A stretch of DNA of 64,000 bases, from contig NC_135133.1 in assembly GCF_050908995.1 (NCBI RefSeq), positions 2,026,001-2,090,000 of the forward strand. Reading direction: 5' to 3'. The notes beneath the pieces were generated by a model. It worked only from the letters and a program-made list of their open reading frames with translations. It had not been told where the DNA came from and did not search any database. The number at the start of each line of letters is the position of its first letter. The stretch's first letter is position 1. Below are positions 49,776-62,331 of this stretch, in pieces. The translations under genes were made by a program, and so were the position numbers. The DNA is from Andrena cerasifolii (lineage: Eukaryota > Arthropoda > Insecta > Hymenoptera > Andrenidae).

Positions 49776-49935
49776 TCTCTTCTTCCGACTCCTACATTAT
49801 TGGTACCCGGGGTGAGGAGGAGTTCTTGGATTTCATCTTGGGTATCGAAATTTGTTTTGTGGAAGCGATTGATGTAGGAATTGGGAAGAAGGAACTTTGA
49901 GGGAGTTAGGTGGTTTCAGTAAAGGGGTGTCTGGA

Positions 49936-50629
49936 TTAAGGGGGCATTCTGGTCTAGTGCGCGAAATTCATGATCATTTTTCAGAATTTTTTTAAGGGCA
50001 ATGAAAGTAAGTTTACTACACAAAGTTTCTTCTAAAATCTTAATCGTCCTTTTAACTATATTTACAAATTTTTTTGTCGTGAAAAAATTAGTATGACATG
50101 TCTGTACGAAGACATGAAAATTGTGCGCTTTGACATGATGTTTCTATGATTCTGTCCTTCGTAGGCTTCTGAAACAAATGATTAATGACAAATTTTATTC
50201 CGTAAAAATATGGCTTTCGTCTGAATCGAGGTTATTCATTGAAATTAATTTTTCACAAAATGGCGCCATGTTGAACAGAAAAGTCGGCCAGAAAAAAACG
50301 AACTTATCTGTTCAACATGGCGCCATTTTGTGAAAAATTAATTTCAATGAATAATCTCGATTCAGACGATAGCCATGTTCTTACTGAATAAAATTTTTAA
50401 TTAATCATTTGTTTCAGATGCCTACGAAGGACAGAATCATGGCAAAATGCAAAATCTTCATACAGACATGTCATACCACTTTTTTCACGACAAAAAATTT
50501 GTAAATATAGTTCAAAGGACGATTAAGATTTTAGGAAGAACTTTGTAAGGTACATTTACTTTCATTGCCCATAAAGAATTCTGAAAAAAGGTCATGAAAC
50601 TCGCGTGCTAAACTAGAATAGCCCCTTAA
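49936..50629. mobile_element. palindromic TTAA element (694 bp)
   Basis: Left end TTAAGGGGGCATTCTGGTCT then AGTGCGCGAAA; right end GCGTGCTAAACTAGAATAGC then CCCTTAA. Arms of about 320 bp meet around a spacer with AAAGTCGGCCAGAAAAAAAC flanked by inverted AACATGGCGCCATTTTG segments. Confidence 0.85.
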
Positions 50630-50769
50630 TAGATGTTTGGTGAGTGTATTTTGTATTTGGATAGTGGATTATGATTTGTTCAGATATGTTTTGAAAGAAG
50701 GGTGGTCACCCAGCGGCGCCTCATATGTGTTTCAGTTAGAAGTCGACGGATGTGGATGTCATTTTTTAA

Positions 50770-51325
50770 ACGATTCTATTCAACTTCGATTCTCTGTTTG
50801 TATGTTTGTTTGTTTGTTTGTTTGTTTGTTTGTTTGTTTGTTTGTTTGTTTGTTTGTTTGTTTGTATGTTTGTTTGTATGTTTGTTTATATGTTTGTTTG
50901 TATGTTTGTTTGCATGTTTGTTTGCATGTTTGTTTGCATGTTTGTTTGCATGTTTGTTTGCATGTTTGTTTGCATGTTTGTTTGCATGTTTGTTTGCATG
51001 TTTGTTTGTATGTTTGTTTGTATGTTTGTTTGTATGTTTGTTTGTACGTTTGTTTGTATGTTTGTTTGTATGTTTGTTTATATGTTTGTTTGTATATTTG
51101 TTTGTATGTTTGTTTGTATGTTTGTTTGTATGTTTGTTTGCATGTTTGTTTGCATGTTTGTTTGTATGTTTGTTTGTATGTTTGTTTGTATGGTTCAAAT
51201 CTGGCAACTCAAATTTAACCCACTTCCAACTATCCAATTGTCTTGAAACTTTGCTGGCGTGCGTCGTTTGGATGGCAATACAATATTTAAAAAAGAAATT
51301 AACCCCGAGTGGGTGACAAAATTAC
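50770..51325 (-). repeat. dispersed repeat C, copy 2, with expanded 12-bp array
   Basis: Flanks match 29618-29811 in the opposite orientation. Between them, 50794-51192 is a 399-bp array: (TTTG)n followed by units TTTGTTTGTATG and TTTGTTTGCATG. Frames of 146-204 codons through it are translations of the repeat, not proteins. Confidence 0.85.
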
Positions 51326-51679
51326 CCACTCATCAATAAATATTACCCATAACCACAAATCCAAACGTCTTGAAATGAGCTACTCGCGTTCTTTACGAAA
51401 ACGACAAAAAATTTATCGAGAAATGATCCGTCACGTATGTACGAATAGTAAAACTAAAACTTTGCAGGCGTTCGTAGTATATCACCATTGAAATTGTAGT
51501 ACAAGAAAAGAATTATTTTTTAGTGACTGTAGCACTACAACGTTTAAGCAAACTGTTAAACTGTATACAGCAATAAAAAATATTTGTAAAGAAGTCTGAG
51601 CTGTGAAATGTAAATCCACAAACACTCTATATATATGTATATATTCTTTATTTTCTGGTTCTATAAAATTTAATGCTAT

Positions 51680-51964
51680 ACGATTTTATTAAAAATGCAG
51701 TAAAAACTAAATTAAAATGCACTAAAAAATAATTATTTTCCTGTACTACAATTTTGATTGTGTTAAGATCACTTTAAATAAAATCGTGGGTTTCATAACA
51801 GGATATGAATCACTTTAAAACTTCAGCTTCTGGTTGCACATGGTGCCCCACGATTTTATTTAAAGTAATATTAACACCATACAAATTGAAGTACAAGAAA
51901 ATAATTATTTTTTACTTTTTAGTGCATTGTAATTTAGTTTTTGCTACATTTTTAATAAAATCGT
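51680..51964. repeat. inverted repeat with AT-rich arms
   Basis: Arms 51680-51790 and 51846-51964 (ACGATTTTATT at the outer ends, ATAAAATCGTGGG at the inner ends). A third, shorter copy of GTAGTACAAGAAAA followed by AATTATTTTTTAGTG lies at 51496. No target duplication identified. Confidence 0.65.
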
Positions 51965-53217
51965 TTAACATAATTTTTTTTTATATATTCTTTATTGCAT
52001 AGAATATTCGAGAAGCGTGGAAACGTTGATGAAAGGTTTTATATTATTAGTGACCGAATCACGGAAGAATTATGCCAAATTAATGCGAGTCCTCCATGAC
52101 GTCCTTCAAAGACGAAGACTTCTTTCAGTGGAATATGAAACATTTTGTCCTATGGTAGGTAGCTACTTCTGTGTGTAATGTTTCTTCAAGTTTCCGTGAC
52201 GATCGTTGCTACATATTAAACGAAATGCAAAATAAACGATGAAACACACGATAATAATTACGCGTTTTCATAACATTTAAACATATACATTTTGTATCTC
52301 ATCATTTACTCCCTTTAAACATATGTAATCACTAAACTTTTAAATCTACCACACCTTGCCAAATATTGATTCCTAATTACCAGTTTAACTGTTGAAACGT
52401 GCACTAGTCGAAACATTAATTGCATCACGCAAATATCTAAAAGGTAACCCTCCTTTAATATTACTATTAAAAAAATATTATTACGTAATTGAGGGCGTGA
52501 AATCATCTCACACCCTTTTTGCGGACATCAGGTCTGTGCATTCAATATTCAAAGAACTATATGTCCGCAAAGGTTCATTTCAATATCTTTAAAATTGAAA
52601 GAAATAAAAGCGCTTTAAAATGTAGGTTGGCCGCAGTGATTATCATCTGCTTGCTGCAGATTAAGTGTTTGCATGCTATTTGTATTCAGATTTTCTACAG
52701 AAAATAGCCCTTCCGCCGAAAAACAATAATAGTCGAAGTTTATTCCCGTTTTTATTACAAAAACACATTGTATAATTTGAAAAGTTATTTACCTAATGGA
52801 CGAGAGAGAGTAATCAAAGAAGGTAGTGGAAGAGGATAACTTCAGTACAACAAATCTACTTACTGACAGTGAATATGAATCTAACATTGAACCAACAAAT
52901 GATTAGCAAAATTTTACTAAGGAAAATAGAAAAACTAGTAACTTTTATATTTTTATTGTAACATTTCATACTTTTATAATTATATAATAAATGTGATATT
53001 ATTAAACATATGAATGTTATTTTTTTAATTCGAAAAGTAGATAAAGTAAATTCTCATGTAAAAAAATAGCTGCATGCAAAAAGCGTGTGAGTCGCAGTTT
53101 TTATTTCGCCTAAATATCTCTGTATTATGATACTGTTACATACTTTTGATAAATCAGACGAAATAATAAAATCTGTAGATTAATAAATCTTATTTTTTTG
53201 ATAAAATAATTCTTATT
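51965..53217. other. unique AT-rich non-coding sequence
   Basis: No gene or repeat recognised; short frames at 52315-52707 conflict between strands. Confidence 0.35.
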
Positions 53218-53455
53218 TTTATATAATTCTAAAAATTATTAATTCACCCATACATATTTCTAATCTAATTAAATTATCCATATTAATTTTCTTATTTTTG
53301 TATTACTAGTTCACTCATACATAGGTTTCTAATTCAAATAACCTCCAACAATTAAATTATCCATATTAATTTTCTTATTCTTATATAATTTTCACAATTA
53401 TTAATTAACTCATACACATATCTAATTTAATTAACCCCCAATAATTAAATTATCA
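53218..53455. repeat. three tandem AT-rich units of about 80 bp
   Basis: Each unit ends AATTAAATTATCCATATT or a variant and contains ACTCATACA-like text. Units start near 53218, 53292 and 53374. Divergence between units is substantial. Confidence 0.55.
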
Positions 53456-54536
53456 TGTATTGATTGGTTCTAATTATTCAATACAATTTTTAAAACTAAG
53501 AACTTTTTCACTCACAAAAATTTAATAAACCGTGATTTTCAAAACATTTAAATAACAAACTCAGTTTGTTGCACTCACACCCTTCTGTTACCTATCAAGC
53601 CACCTCCTCAATTGTCAGTTAGATATTCAGTGTTCCATATCGTGCCCAAAGTAAGTCAGACACCAACCTCGTCCATCGCGTAGGCACAAAAATCGTGCGC
53701 ACTACCTGGATCCGTGGCTGCTGCAATAAACGTTTCCAGTGGTGTACACCGCACGAGGGTTTTGTAAACAGCGGGGAATGCAAAGTAGGTGTACCACACG
53801 CGGTGGATGCACCGCGGAAGGACATCTGAGAAAACGAAGATACCGTTACGGAGCGGCATAATTGTAGTCACGGCTAATACGAGGACATGCGAGGGCCGTG
53901 ATACGCAAGCGTAAGCTAGTTGTATCGCGCCAGACGTAATTGTCGGGAATACCTGTCGACGATCGGCGTTGTTCAGGCGGGGGACCAGGGAAATACATTC
54001 TCGCGGATGTAATTCACTGTGTACGGCTCTCCGCGGGAATTAAACCGCGTGCCACCGTGTAAAATATGAATCTTTGCTAGGGTTCGCGGTGGGGATCGCA
54101 GCCGTTTCAACAGCTACCAAGGAATCTGAGCAATCAGCTGGCACACACGTATTCATTCACTGGCGTCTGCCTATTGCTGAGGGTCCCACTCGTCGTCCGT
54201 TCGCTGAAGGTTTGGATGAATATCGTTTCGGATAAGTCTGGGAACCTGGTGATGATGCAACATGCGTGGAGGGCGAGTCGAAAGTCCTGTCACTAAATTT
54301 GTAAGCTTATTGAGCGGGTTAAAGTTTAGGTCAGGTAGCCAGAAGGGTCGAATAGAGATGCATTTCAATGCCACTGACATTTCAGAATAATCTGTCGCGT
54401 GTGTTAGAATGAAAGAAGACTCGTGTTGCGCGGTCTAAAATTCTGATGTGGATAAATCACAACGCAAGCAACGCAAGCAGGTGTTTAGTTTGAGGTATGG
54501 GAAGGGTAAAACTGGACCCCGAATCCGTCATTCAGA
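53456..54536. other. unique non-coding sequence
   Basis: GC-richer at 53640-54300 with conflicting minus-strand frames; nothing assignable. Confidence 0.35.
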
Positions 54537-56343
54537 TAGGGGAGACCGGGTATGGTTGTCGCGCGGGTAGGTTGTCACAACCGCTATGTCAAAGAAACTA
54601 TAAACAATGGGAATTTACTACTAATCCATGGCGATGCGTAAACATATCGCCGCCTCCTCCCCCATCACACTAGTCGTTGTGGAGTCGCATGGAGACACAA
54701 TGTGTCATTGTTTGTTTTCGTGCGCTCGAAGTAATTACGCTGTATTTTCTATCAAGTAAGTATAGGTTGTTTCTTAGCATTGACTATAACATTGTTGCAT
54801 TATTCTCGCAGTTCAGGGTTTTTTCTAACTTACTATAATGATTTTTGTGCATTTTTTAAATTTTTTAATACATGAACAGAGAGGTGAAATTGTTTAACGG
54901 TTTGGGGCAAGTTGTCACAGAACATTTGGGATTAGGTATTTGCCGAACGTGACAACTAATCCCGGTGCAACTTGCTGTACCTATCATGTGATATTATTTT
55001 CTTCTTTGTTTGGCAACAGTTCTCAATAATAATGCCGCAAACTTATAAGAAGACGTCCAGAGGTGAGGTGCCCCCAGAATTAACGTTGCGTGCGGCAAGA
55101 GAGGTTAAAAAGGCAATTAAAGGATTATAATACAAATTATCGCACTCTAGCGCGATATTGTTAGAAATACAATAAAAAATGATATTACTTTCGTAATTGA
55201 ATCGACTTTTTATTCATAAACTTAGCTATCCAAATGTGTGACAATCAACCCCAGATACTGTGACAACCAGGGATTGTAACCGCCGCCTAACCCTAACCCG
55301 AAACCGGTTAACCGAGGGAAGGTTACTGTAACCCGTAGTAACCCTGAAGGTCTGGATTAGGTCTGGGTTCCCAAAGAGTACAGTGAGCCGGTTAACCCGC
55401 TCACAGCGGGTGACAAGTCACATACGACATTCTACGTCCAAAATCCGACTATGGTCGCTCAATCATCGCTGCGCTGCAACTGCAATTTTAACAAGAACCG
55501 GGTTGCATGCAATAACGTCAATCACTTGCAGGGTTTTGTTTCTCGGTCTAATTTTTAATCCCTCGAAGAAAAATGTGACGAATTTTCTTGAGTTACACCC
55601 ACGACATTACATGCAAATTGTTTCTTAGTCAAATCGCATCACTATGGTGGATGAATGGCCTATAACGAAAGGTAATTTATTTATTTATAATAAAAATGAT
55701 ATTTTTTAACACAATTATTATATACGAAATTCAAAGAATATTGTCATTCTTTCAAATTTAGAAACATGTCACCCTCGGGGAGAAATTTGCAAAATAAAAA
55801 TTCGTTTATAATTTGACGTTACATAAATAATTTTACAATTTCAAAAAAAATTTATTCAAATAGGTAGAACCTTCTACATTAAAATAAAAAAAGAATGAAC
55901 CTAATGCGATATACAGTTTCTGAGATAAAAATTCATAAGTACAGCTCGATTTCACGAAATTAGGGAGAAACTACGCCCTCTACCGTATTACTGTAACCCG
56001 CTATGGGAGCGGGTTAACCGGGTAAATCTGTGCCTGGATGCCTCGGGTTATCCGGTTATGCGGGTTAGTCTACGGTACTGAGAACCCAACCGGCTTAGGG
56101 TTACGGTTACAATCCCTGGTGACAACCAACCCGACCTCGGGGTATGTTGCCACAAAATAGTTGCTCCAAATAATGTGAATTAGCTCCTAATTTGCTTGAC
56201 AAAATCCACAGGACCAATTTTTGTTTTATAAAGTCGGACGTGCGTAGTTTATATTAATCTAAGATTGAATGAACTTCCCTGCAGCCATAACCCATAAATA
56301 AATAAAAATAAGAGAATGAGAAAACCATGCTCGGTCTCCCCTA
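54537..56343. mobile_element. TA-flanked TAGGGGAGACCGGG element hosting a hAT insertion
   Basis: Ends TAGGGGAGACCGGGTATGGT and ACCATGCTCGGTCTCCCCTA. Motifs GGTTGTCAC and GTGACAACC recur inside. A hAT-like element interrupts it at 55268-56118; without it the host is about 950 bp, similar to the one at 33416. Confidence 0.8.
55268..56118. mobile_element. hAT-like element nested in the 54537 element
   Basis: Ends CAGGGATTGTAACCG and CGGTTACAATCCCTG, flanked by exact 8-bp duplications GTGACAAC (55260-55267 and 56119-56126). Subterminal zones repeat variants of CCGGTTAACC and GTAACCC. The duplicated target is itself one of the host's GTGACAAC motifs. Non-coding, 851 bp. Confidence 0.95.
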
Positions 56344-56826
56344 CCATTAATCGCTTCTGTTGTTGATCTCTTTTCACTCACGTGGAACTTATACGACGAG
56401 TATAATGGAGAAATTTGGGGAACGTTTTGACACGATTCCGTGGCAGTTGCAGCAAACACTTGACTCACAGTCGGTCGAAAATTTCGTCGAACATGTTTCC
56501 ACTCTGATAATATTTCTCGCGACCTGTTTCGGCATGAAATACTTTCCATGCCGTCGTGAACACTAAATAGATAGCCGAGGAAAATGCGAACGGTCGTCGT
56601 ACGATGGTGGCTACGCAGTGGAAAGAGAAGTAAAGAGCGCGCGGGGGAAAAGAGCAGAAGAGCCTTTCGCACGAAATAATGAGGAGCCACGTCTGGGGAA
56701 CATTACGACATTGTTTGGTGCTTGGAGAGCGTTAAAATCGAAGAACGCCCGTGGAAATTGGCGTTCTTACACAGTCCCATGAAGTATCTTGTGTCAACAA
56801 CCATAAACTGCAGAATTCATAGTGCT
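56344..56826. other. unique non-coding sequence
   Basis: Contains a 68-codon plus-strand frame (56360-56566) and a 143-codon minus-strand frame overlapping it; neither is recognised. Confidence 0.3.
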
Positions 56827-57445
56827 TTAAGGGGGGTTCTCGTGTAACAACCCCCAAAAGTAACTGGTAATTATGAATATTTTTTTAAAAAACGATATAA
56901 TGAGGCATCTTTAAACTGGCAATTTTTTTTTGTATGTCGATCATTCGTTTTATATATTAATTATTGTGGAATCTTATTAACATTTTCGACGATGTTCGCG
57001 TGACGTATAACACCTGTCCTAAATTTCTTAAAGTTAGATAGTTTAGGCTGTGGCTGAACATAACATTTTAATTTCAGTTTTTATTTATAATACTTTTTCG
57101 ATTAATATAAAGTAAAGTTATCGAGGGAAAAAAGTTACTTCATTTCCAACGCTATAGCTTTTTAATTTTTATTCTTTAAATTAGGATCAATCCCAGCGTA
57201 AACTATCCAACTTTAAGAAACTTTTCTTTTTTTGCAATCAGAGGACTGTGCTACATGTACCTTGTACAGATTCCACGATAATTAATAAATAACTAGAAGC
57301 ATGGACATAAGAAAAATAATTTCTGAAAATCTAAAGATACCTCCTTATATCCCAAATGAGTTTAATCCAATATTGACAATAGGTTGTTAAACAAAATCGT
57401 AAATATCGGCTACTTTTCGGACCATTACACGAGAATCCCCCTTAA
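56827..57445. mobile_element. TTAA element with TTCTCGTGTAA ends (619 bp)
   Basis: Left end TTAAGGGGGGTTCTCGTGTA; right end TTACACGAGAATCCCCCTTAA less one base of identity, with partial palindromy (AAAAGTA[AG]C, GAGG[CT]ATCTTTA). Part of the right half recurs at 11355-11480. Another TTAAGGAAGTACACC start immediately follows, sharing this TTAA. Confidence 0.75.
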
Positions 57446-58686
57446 GGAAGTACACCAATTTGCTGCGTCACCTTTCGGGTACTCTTTGGGATTTAAAGCC
57501 AAAAAGGATTACAAGAAAATAAATTTCACCCCTTTTTCACATATTCACTCACGTTTAAAGAAAGTACGGAAAAAGTTTTACGTAATCCTCCCAAGCATTT
57601 GTGAAGTCATCAGCTTTTAGCTTGCAACATGTCCAAAGAGAGGTTCTCATATGGTATAGTATGCAAATTTATATTTAATAGAACTCAAATACTATATCAG
57701 CACCTATATCCATAAACCTCGTAGTTACCAAAAACCTCGTAGTTACTTGCTTACAAAAAGGAATGAAAATTGGCAATATTTACCGCGCCATGGAGAATCC
57801 TTCTCAAGTATTACTACATAGCAACAGATGTCTACCAAATTACAAGCACTAAAGACCCCACAGAATGCATAGAAAACATTGGAATATAATTTTCAAGTCC
57901 ATGTCACTTTTAACTGGTTTTTTGTAAGTGATTTCACCTCACGGTGTTTCCAGTCGATCCACGCGTTAGCCGTTATCCGCGGCTATCATTATCCGCGGGC
58001 ATTAGCTCCGCGTTTCTCAGGCGGCGAGTGAAATCGCGCGGTGCCGAGCCACCCCGCCGATTTCTCGGTTCCTCGACGCCCGGCACGAAAATTCGTCGCC
58101 AAGGAAATAAACTGGCCGCGGTGCTCCGCGGCGTTTGGCGTGCGGCCGCGTTGCATAAGCGGCCAGAAAATTTATAAATGGCAGTCGGTCTACACATCTG
58201 AGGCGGAGTTACGCAACGGTACACGCCGCTGTATAATATCGAGATAAGTACCGGTTTCACAGACGCAAAGTTCCTCCAAAGTTCGCGCGGACCGTTATTT
58301 GTTTTCGATAATTCTAGACCGACCCGGGTCGAGGCGAAAAAATACGCGTCGCGGTTATTAACGGCATCCGTGATTGGTCGTTCGTTAACGAATCTCAGTA
58401 GCAACGTTCCGGTCGCGTGAGAATCTATGTTTCGTCGATGGGTCGTCGCGCGACAAGAAAGCGACAGGTGGCCTTGTGGAGGAAAATGTTACCAAATCTT
58501 TGGATATTATTCCGAAAGGGATCGGTGGCCGGTCGAGATGAGGTTTGGGGGAGGGGTGGGGAGGGGCTGTGCATCCTAAATCTAAAATTGCAGCTCCGGG
58601 TAATTTTTAGTTTCCGAAATATTAATAAAAAATTATTGTTAATTTTATTTTTGAATTTTTTTTTAACGTTAGTGCTGGCCCCCCTA
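57446..58686. other. unique non-coding sequence
   Basis: May begin with a truncated TTAA-class element (no right end found). AACCTCGTAGTTACC is tandemly repeated at 57715-57750. A GC-rich block at 57950-58420 carries conflicting frames (77 and 143 codons). Confidence 0.35.
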
Positions 58687-58694
58687 CCCGGGAA

Positions 58695-59234
58695 TAGGGC
58701 TGGGACTATTTGTCGAATTTTTCGGTATTCGAATATTCGAATACTTCAGTTGCTCAATTATTTGGCGAATATAATTCGAATATCCAAGTATTCGAATGCT
58801 ATGCGAATATTTAAGTATTCGAATACTGTTAAAATATTTAAGTATTCGAATACTGTTAGAATATTTAAGTATTCGAATACTGTTAGAATATTCAAGTATT
58901 CGAATACTATTCGAATATTCAAGTATTCGAATAGTATGGTGTGAATTATAAATAAAGTTCTTTAGGTTCATTTGTCAGGGTGAAATCTTATAAGCTAATT
59001 TTGACCCACTTCACACCATACTATTCGAATACATCAGTATTTGAATAATAACATTCGAATACATCAGTATTTGAATAATAACATTCGAATACATCAGTAT
59101 TTGAATAATAACATTCGAATACTCAAATATTCGAATGATAACATTCGAATACTCAAATATTCGAAGTTTATTCGTAGCATTCGAATACTTGTAAAATATT
59201 CGAATATTAAATTATTCGAATAGTCCCAGCCCTA
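58695..59234. mobile_element. hAT-like element, ATTCGAATA family, copy 2
   Basis: Ends TAGGGCTGGGACTATTTG and CGAATAGTCCCAGCCCTA, flanked by CCCGGGAA (58687-58694) and CCCAGGAA (59235-59242), 7 of 8. The interior has about five copies of AAGTATTCGAATACT on the left and a mirrored set of ACATTCGAATAC repeats on the right around 59000. The isoleucine/tyrosine-rich frames are repeat translations. Confidence 0.85.
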
Positions 59235-59242
59235 CCCAGGAA

Positions 59243-60241
59243 CCCTCCCGTTCCCCATTTTTTATTTTTGAAATTCTGTAACCACAGTCTCATTTTTAGC
59301 ATCGCCAAACTCACATCGGTTCGCTACCATGCTTTATGCGCCCCCCGCACTAATCTAACCCCAATCAATACTAATACCCGGAACAAGTTGGAAAGTAGAA
59401 TGTGTTGCGTCGGTATAAGTTAACAGAAATATTATTAAGAGGGGGGACCGTGGTAAAGTGATTTAAAAAAATTGTATGCACAATTACCCCTGTATCTTTT
59501 GAACGCATTAATTGCCGAAGCTAAAATTTTATATTTGGGGTCTTTCCACACCCCCCGTAATACCCACCAAGTTTCATCTCGATTGGCCACAGGTTCCTTT
59601 CGGAAGTACAACCGTAACTATTTAGTCCCATTAGGTAATAAGCGGTCCCTGCATCCTAAGCTGCAAGTGGTATTCTCTGAGTTTCTCTTACGGAAAGTGA
59701 TTGGAAGCAATAAAGATATTTGGGACAAACATTCAGGTCCTGCTTTTCACAATAGGGTGTATTTCCAACATTTGCGGTGCCTACGTTTAATGATCGGTCA
59801 CGCAACAGCTTTGCAGAAAATGTCCCACGGTGGACTCGCTGGAGCAAAGGGGCCGTCCGATATGATGTTTAATTAAGATGAATATTCGCAGTTACGCTTG
59901 CACGTGGGAGCCAGCTTCGTGACATAACGCGTTATTTAATGCACCTGGATTGAACTTAGAATTAAACTGCGTATATTCAGTCGGGACGCTCGTCCCCGCG
60001 TTCCGTTATGCCAGGGATACCTGCTCGCTTGCGTAACGAGCTGTCGATAAATGTTGCAAACTCCTCGATGAGTGGCAATCGGTGTTTGCCGCGTATCAGT
60101 GAAATGTGGACCACGGTTGTTGCACACGGCGGAGAAGATCGTCCCAGGACGCGTAGGCACTGCTTAATTGAACTTGGTAACTGTATCGGGTACCGTCGCG
60201 GCGTTCAACGTGAAAACCGTGCTCCACCGCGAGGTTTACAG
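59243..60241. other. unique non-coding sequence
   Basis: A 134-codon plus-strand frame at 59472-59876 and shorter frames show no domain. Nothing else. Confidence 0.35.
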
Positions 60242-60812
60242 TTAAGCCACCTTCCCACATGCGCGACGAGCTGCGTAGAACACACTGGACACACACCTCC
60301 CTAGCGCATTTTTCAGTGGGTCGAGTTTACTCTGTTTCACACGTGGAAATGTGACTTTATGTGCTTCGACTTTGGTGCTCGCAAGAAATTATTTTCTTCC
60401 TGTGTGGAAGCGGCAGAATATTCTTGTAAGATTGATGATGTTAACAGTGCCCAAACACAATGTATTGTCGCGAATTGTCGTTGTAGGTTAGAGTAAAGCC
60501 ACGATCCCACGTGCAAAACGGCTGGTAACTGATTTAAGCTTCTTCTACTGCACACGTGGGAATGGAGCTTTACATTTCAATTTTTACACCAACGAGATAC
60601 CATTCTCTTCTTTGTGTCTTGCATAGAAGAGAGAAAATAGTCAACAGATCTTCGGTTAACTAAGGTTAAAAGTAATTTGTGATTTCGATTCGAAATTAGC
60701 ATAAAGCCACATTCCCACGTGAGCAGTGGAAAAGATAATTGAAAAACGATCCTCCTTGAGTATTTCAAGCGTCTTTTGCACCGTGCACCAAGCACGTAGG
60801 AACGCGGCTTAA
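60242..60812. repeat. three inverted-repeat pairs with CACGTG motifs
   Basis: A 20-bp motif close to TAAAGCCACATTCCCACGTG occurs six times in alternating orientation: + at 60242, 60494 and 60702; - at 60340, 60553 and 60793. They form three convergent pairs of 119, 79 and 111 bp. Four of the six contain a perfect CACGTG E-box. This could be three small foldback elements or a regulatory cluster. Confidence 0.7.
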
Positions 60813-61279
60813 GTCTTGCACATGCTGGAACACAGTAGTCGCGCTTGCAATTAACATGCACCGTTCCATGACAGATTTAATGCATATATTCGCGTTTAAA
60901 GCGTTAGTCGTTGATTGGTTTTCTTTTTTCTCCAGCGGTATTGGTAAGTCTTATTAGAAGTAGGTTGCATTGTACAATTAAATAGCTCGACAAGCAAAAC
61001 GCGCCTCTTTCACCAAGGAACTGTAAAACTTTCAACATTGTTGTGTGCAGCTGGTATAATTTATGGAGCCGGCTTAGCAACTGTGAAAAACTTTCGAAAT
61101 GTAATGATTACATAAATGGATGAATTTCTAACGACTCCGACGAGCTATCCATGGAATTCCTGAGGAAAACTCGCATTTTTCGTAATATTTTATGGATCGG
61201 CACTACAGATTAACATACACTCAATGATTATGACCGTAATTAACGCGCAAACTTCCATGACGGACTCTGCCGGTTGTGT
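60813..61279. other. unique non-coding sequence
   Basis: Nothing recognisable. Confidence 0.4.
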
Positions 61280-61975
61280 TTAAGGGGTATTTGTGTATTT
61301 GGGGTCGCGAAAATTCATTTCTTCTTATATATAAATTGACGGTATAACATTTTAAGAATGTTCAGTTAACATTTCATAAAGACATTCGAAATATTTTCGA
61401 AGTTATATCATTGAGAAGCAAAGCAGGTCATGTGCTCTACGCTCGGTATGTTAAAGGGAAATACAATACTTTAAACGCGTTTTTCTCGAAACACCGTTTC
61501 TCAAACTGGCGGGCACGATTGAAAGCAAACTAGACGTCATTTGGTCTAAAATTTTGTTGCTTTGACTTCAATCTAGTGCCCCCCCCCCCCCACACACACA
61601 AATACTTAATACTAATCGATTTTAATTAAAGAAAATAGATGTTAAAATTAGTCGAAAATCGTAACTTTTTATTCAAACACACGCCAGTTTGAAATTTTCC
61701 AGTTTTTATTTTAATATTTTTAGGGGGGCCACTAGATTTAGAATTAAACTTGAAAAAACCATTTGATTTTTCGATTTCCGATGATTGAACGAGCTACGTT
61801 GCACGCCGCAAACATTATAAAAACTACAAAAAAAGGGAGATTATAGTGCAAATATAGATTAATAAAGTGTAACAAGTTTCATCCAAATATCTTGTATGGT
61901 TATTTAGAAAAAAAATCCTGAAAATTGTATCATTTTTAGGCGCCAAACCCGCAAAAACCCAGGAGGTATCTTTAA
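61280..61975. mobile_element. possible decayed TTAA element (696 bp)
   Basis: Begins TTAAGGGGTATTTGTG; a candidate right end AGGAGGTATCTTTAA matches only weakly. Contains a C(14) run followed by ACACACA at about 61580. Internal text (AAACGCGTTTTTCTCGAAA) is typical of the other TTAA elements here. Boundaries uncertain. Confidence 0.35.
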
Positions 61976-62328
61976 GAAGCATCGAATGCGATTCTTCTTT
62001 CTAACGTTACAGAGACTCGTTAAAGACAGGTAGATAATTTAAGAGCTGCAAGATAAAATCATGCCACAAGAGTTTTTTTCCTCTACGCCGAGAAATTATA
62101 TAGCTTTGAAGCTAATACATTTATTTAGCTTGCAATGATTTTTATTTCACACATCCGATTCCTTTTTACACGAAGACTCACTCCTACATGTTCTATATGC
62201 TTCATGGCAATCAGCTTCGGAAGTTGAAGCAAAGCCTTCTTTTACTTATCTGTTCGTACTCCCCAATTTCAGAGTGCATTGTTGCAGTCGTACTTAACTT
62301 GAAAGAAAGCTGTCCAAACCTAACCAAC
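61976..62328. other. unique non-coding sequence
   Basis: Nothing recognisable. Confidence 0.4.
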
Positions 62329-62331
62329 TCA

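Noticed and set aside
50637..51316. Long frames (146-204 codons) rich in Val/Cys/Leu or Asn/Lys/His
   Set aside because: They are translations of the TTTG/12-bp tandem array, open in several frames and both strands.
58417..58971. Frames of 175 and 95 codons with YSNxxRI repeats
   Set aside because: Translations of the ATTCGAATA repeats inside a hAT-like element.
60242..60812. Treating the six motifs as one simple tandem repeat
   Set aside because: Orientation alternates and the sequence between motifs is unrelated, so inverted pairs describe it better.
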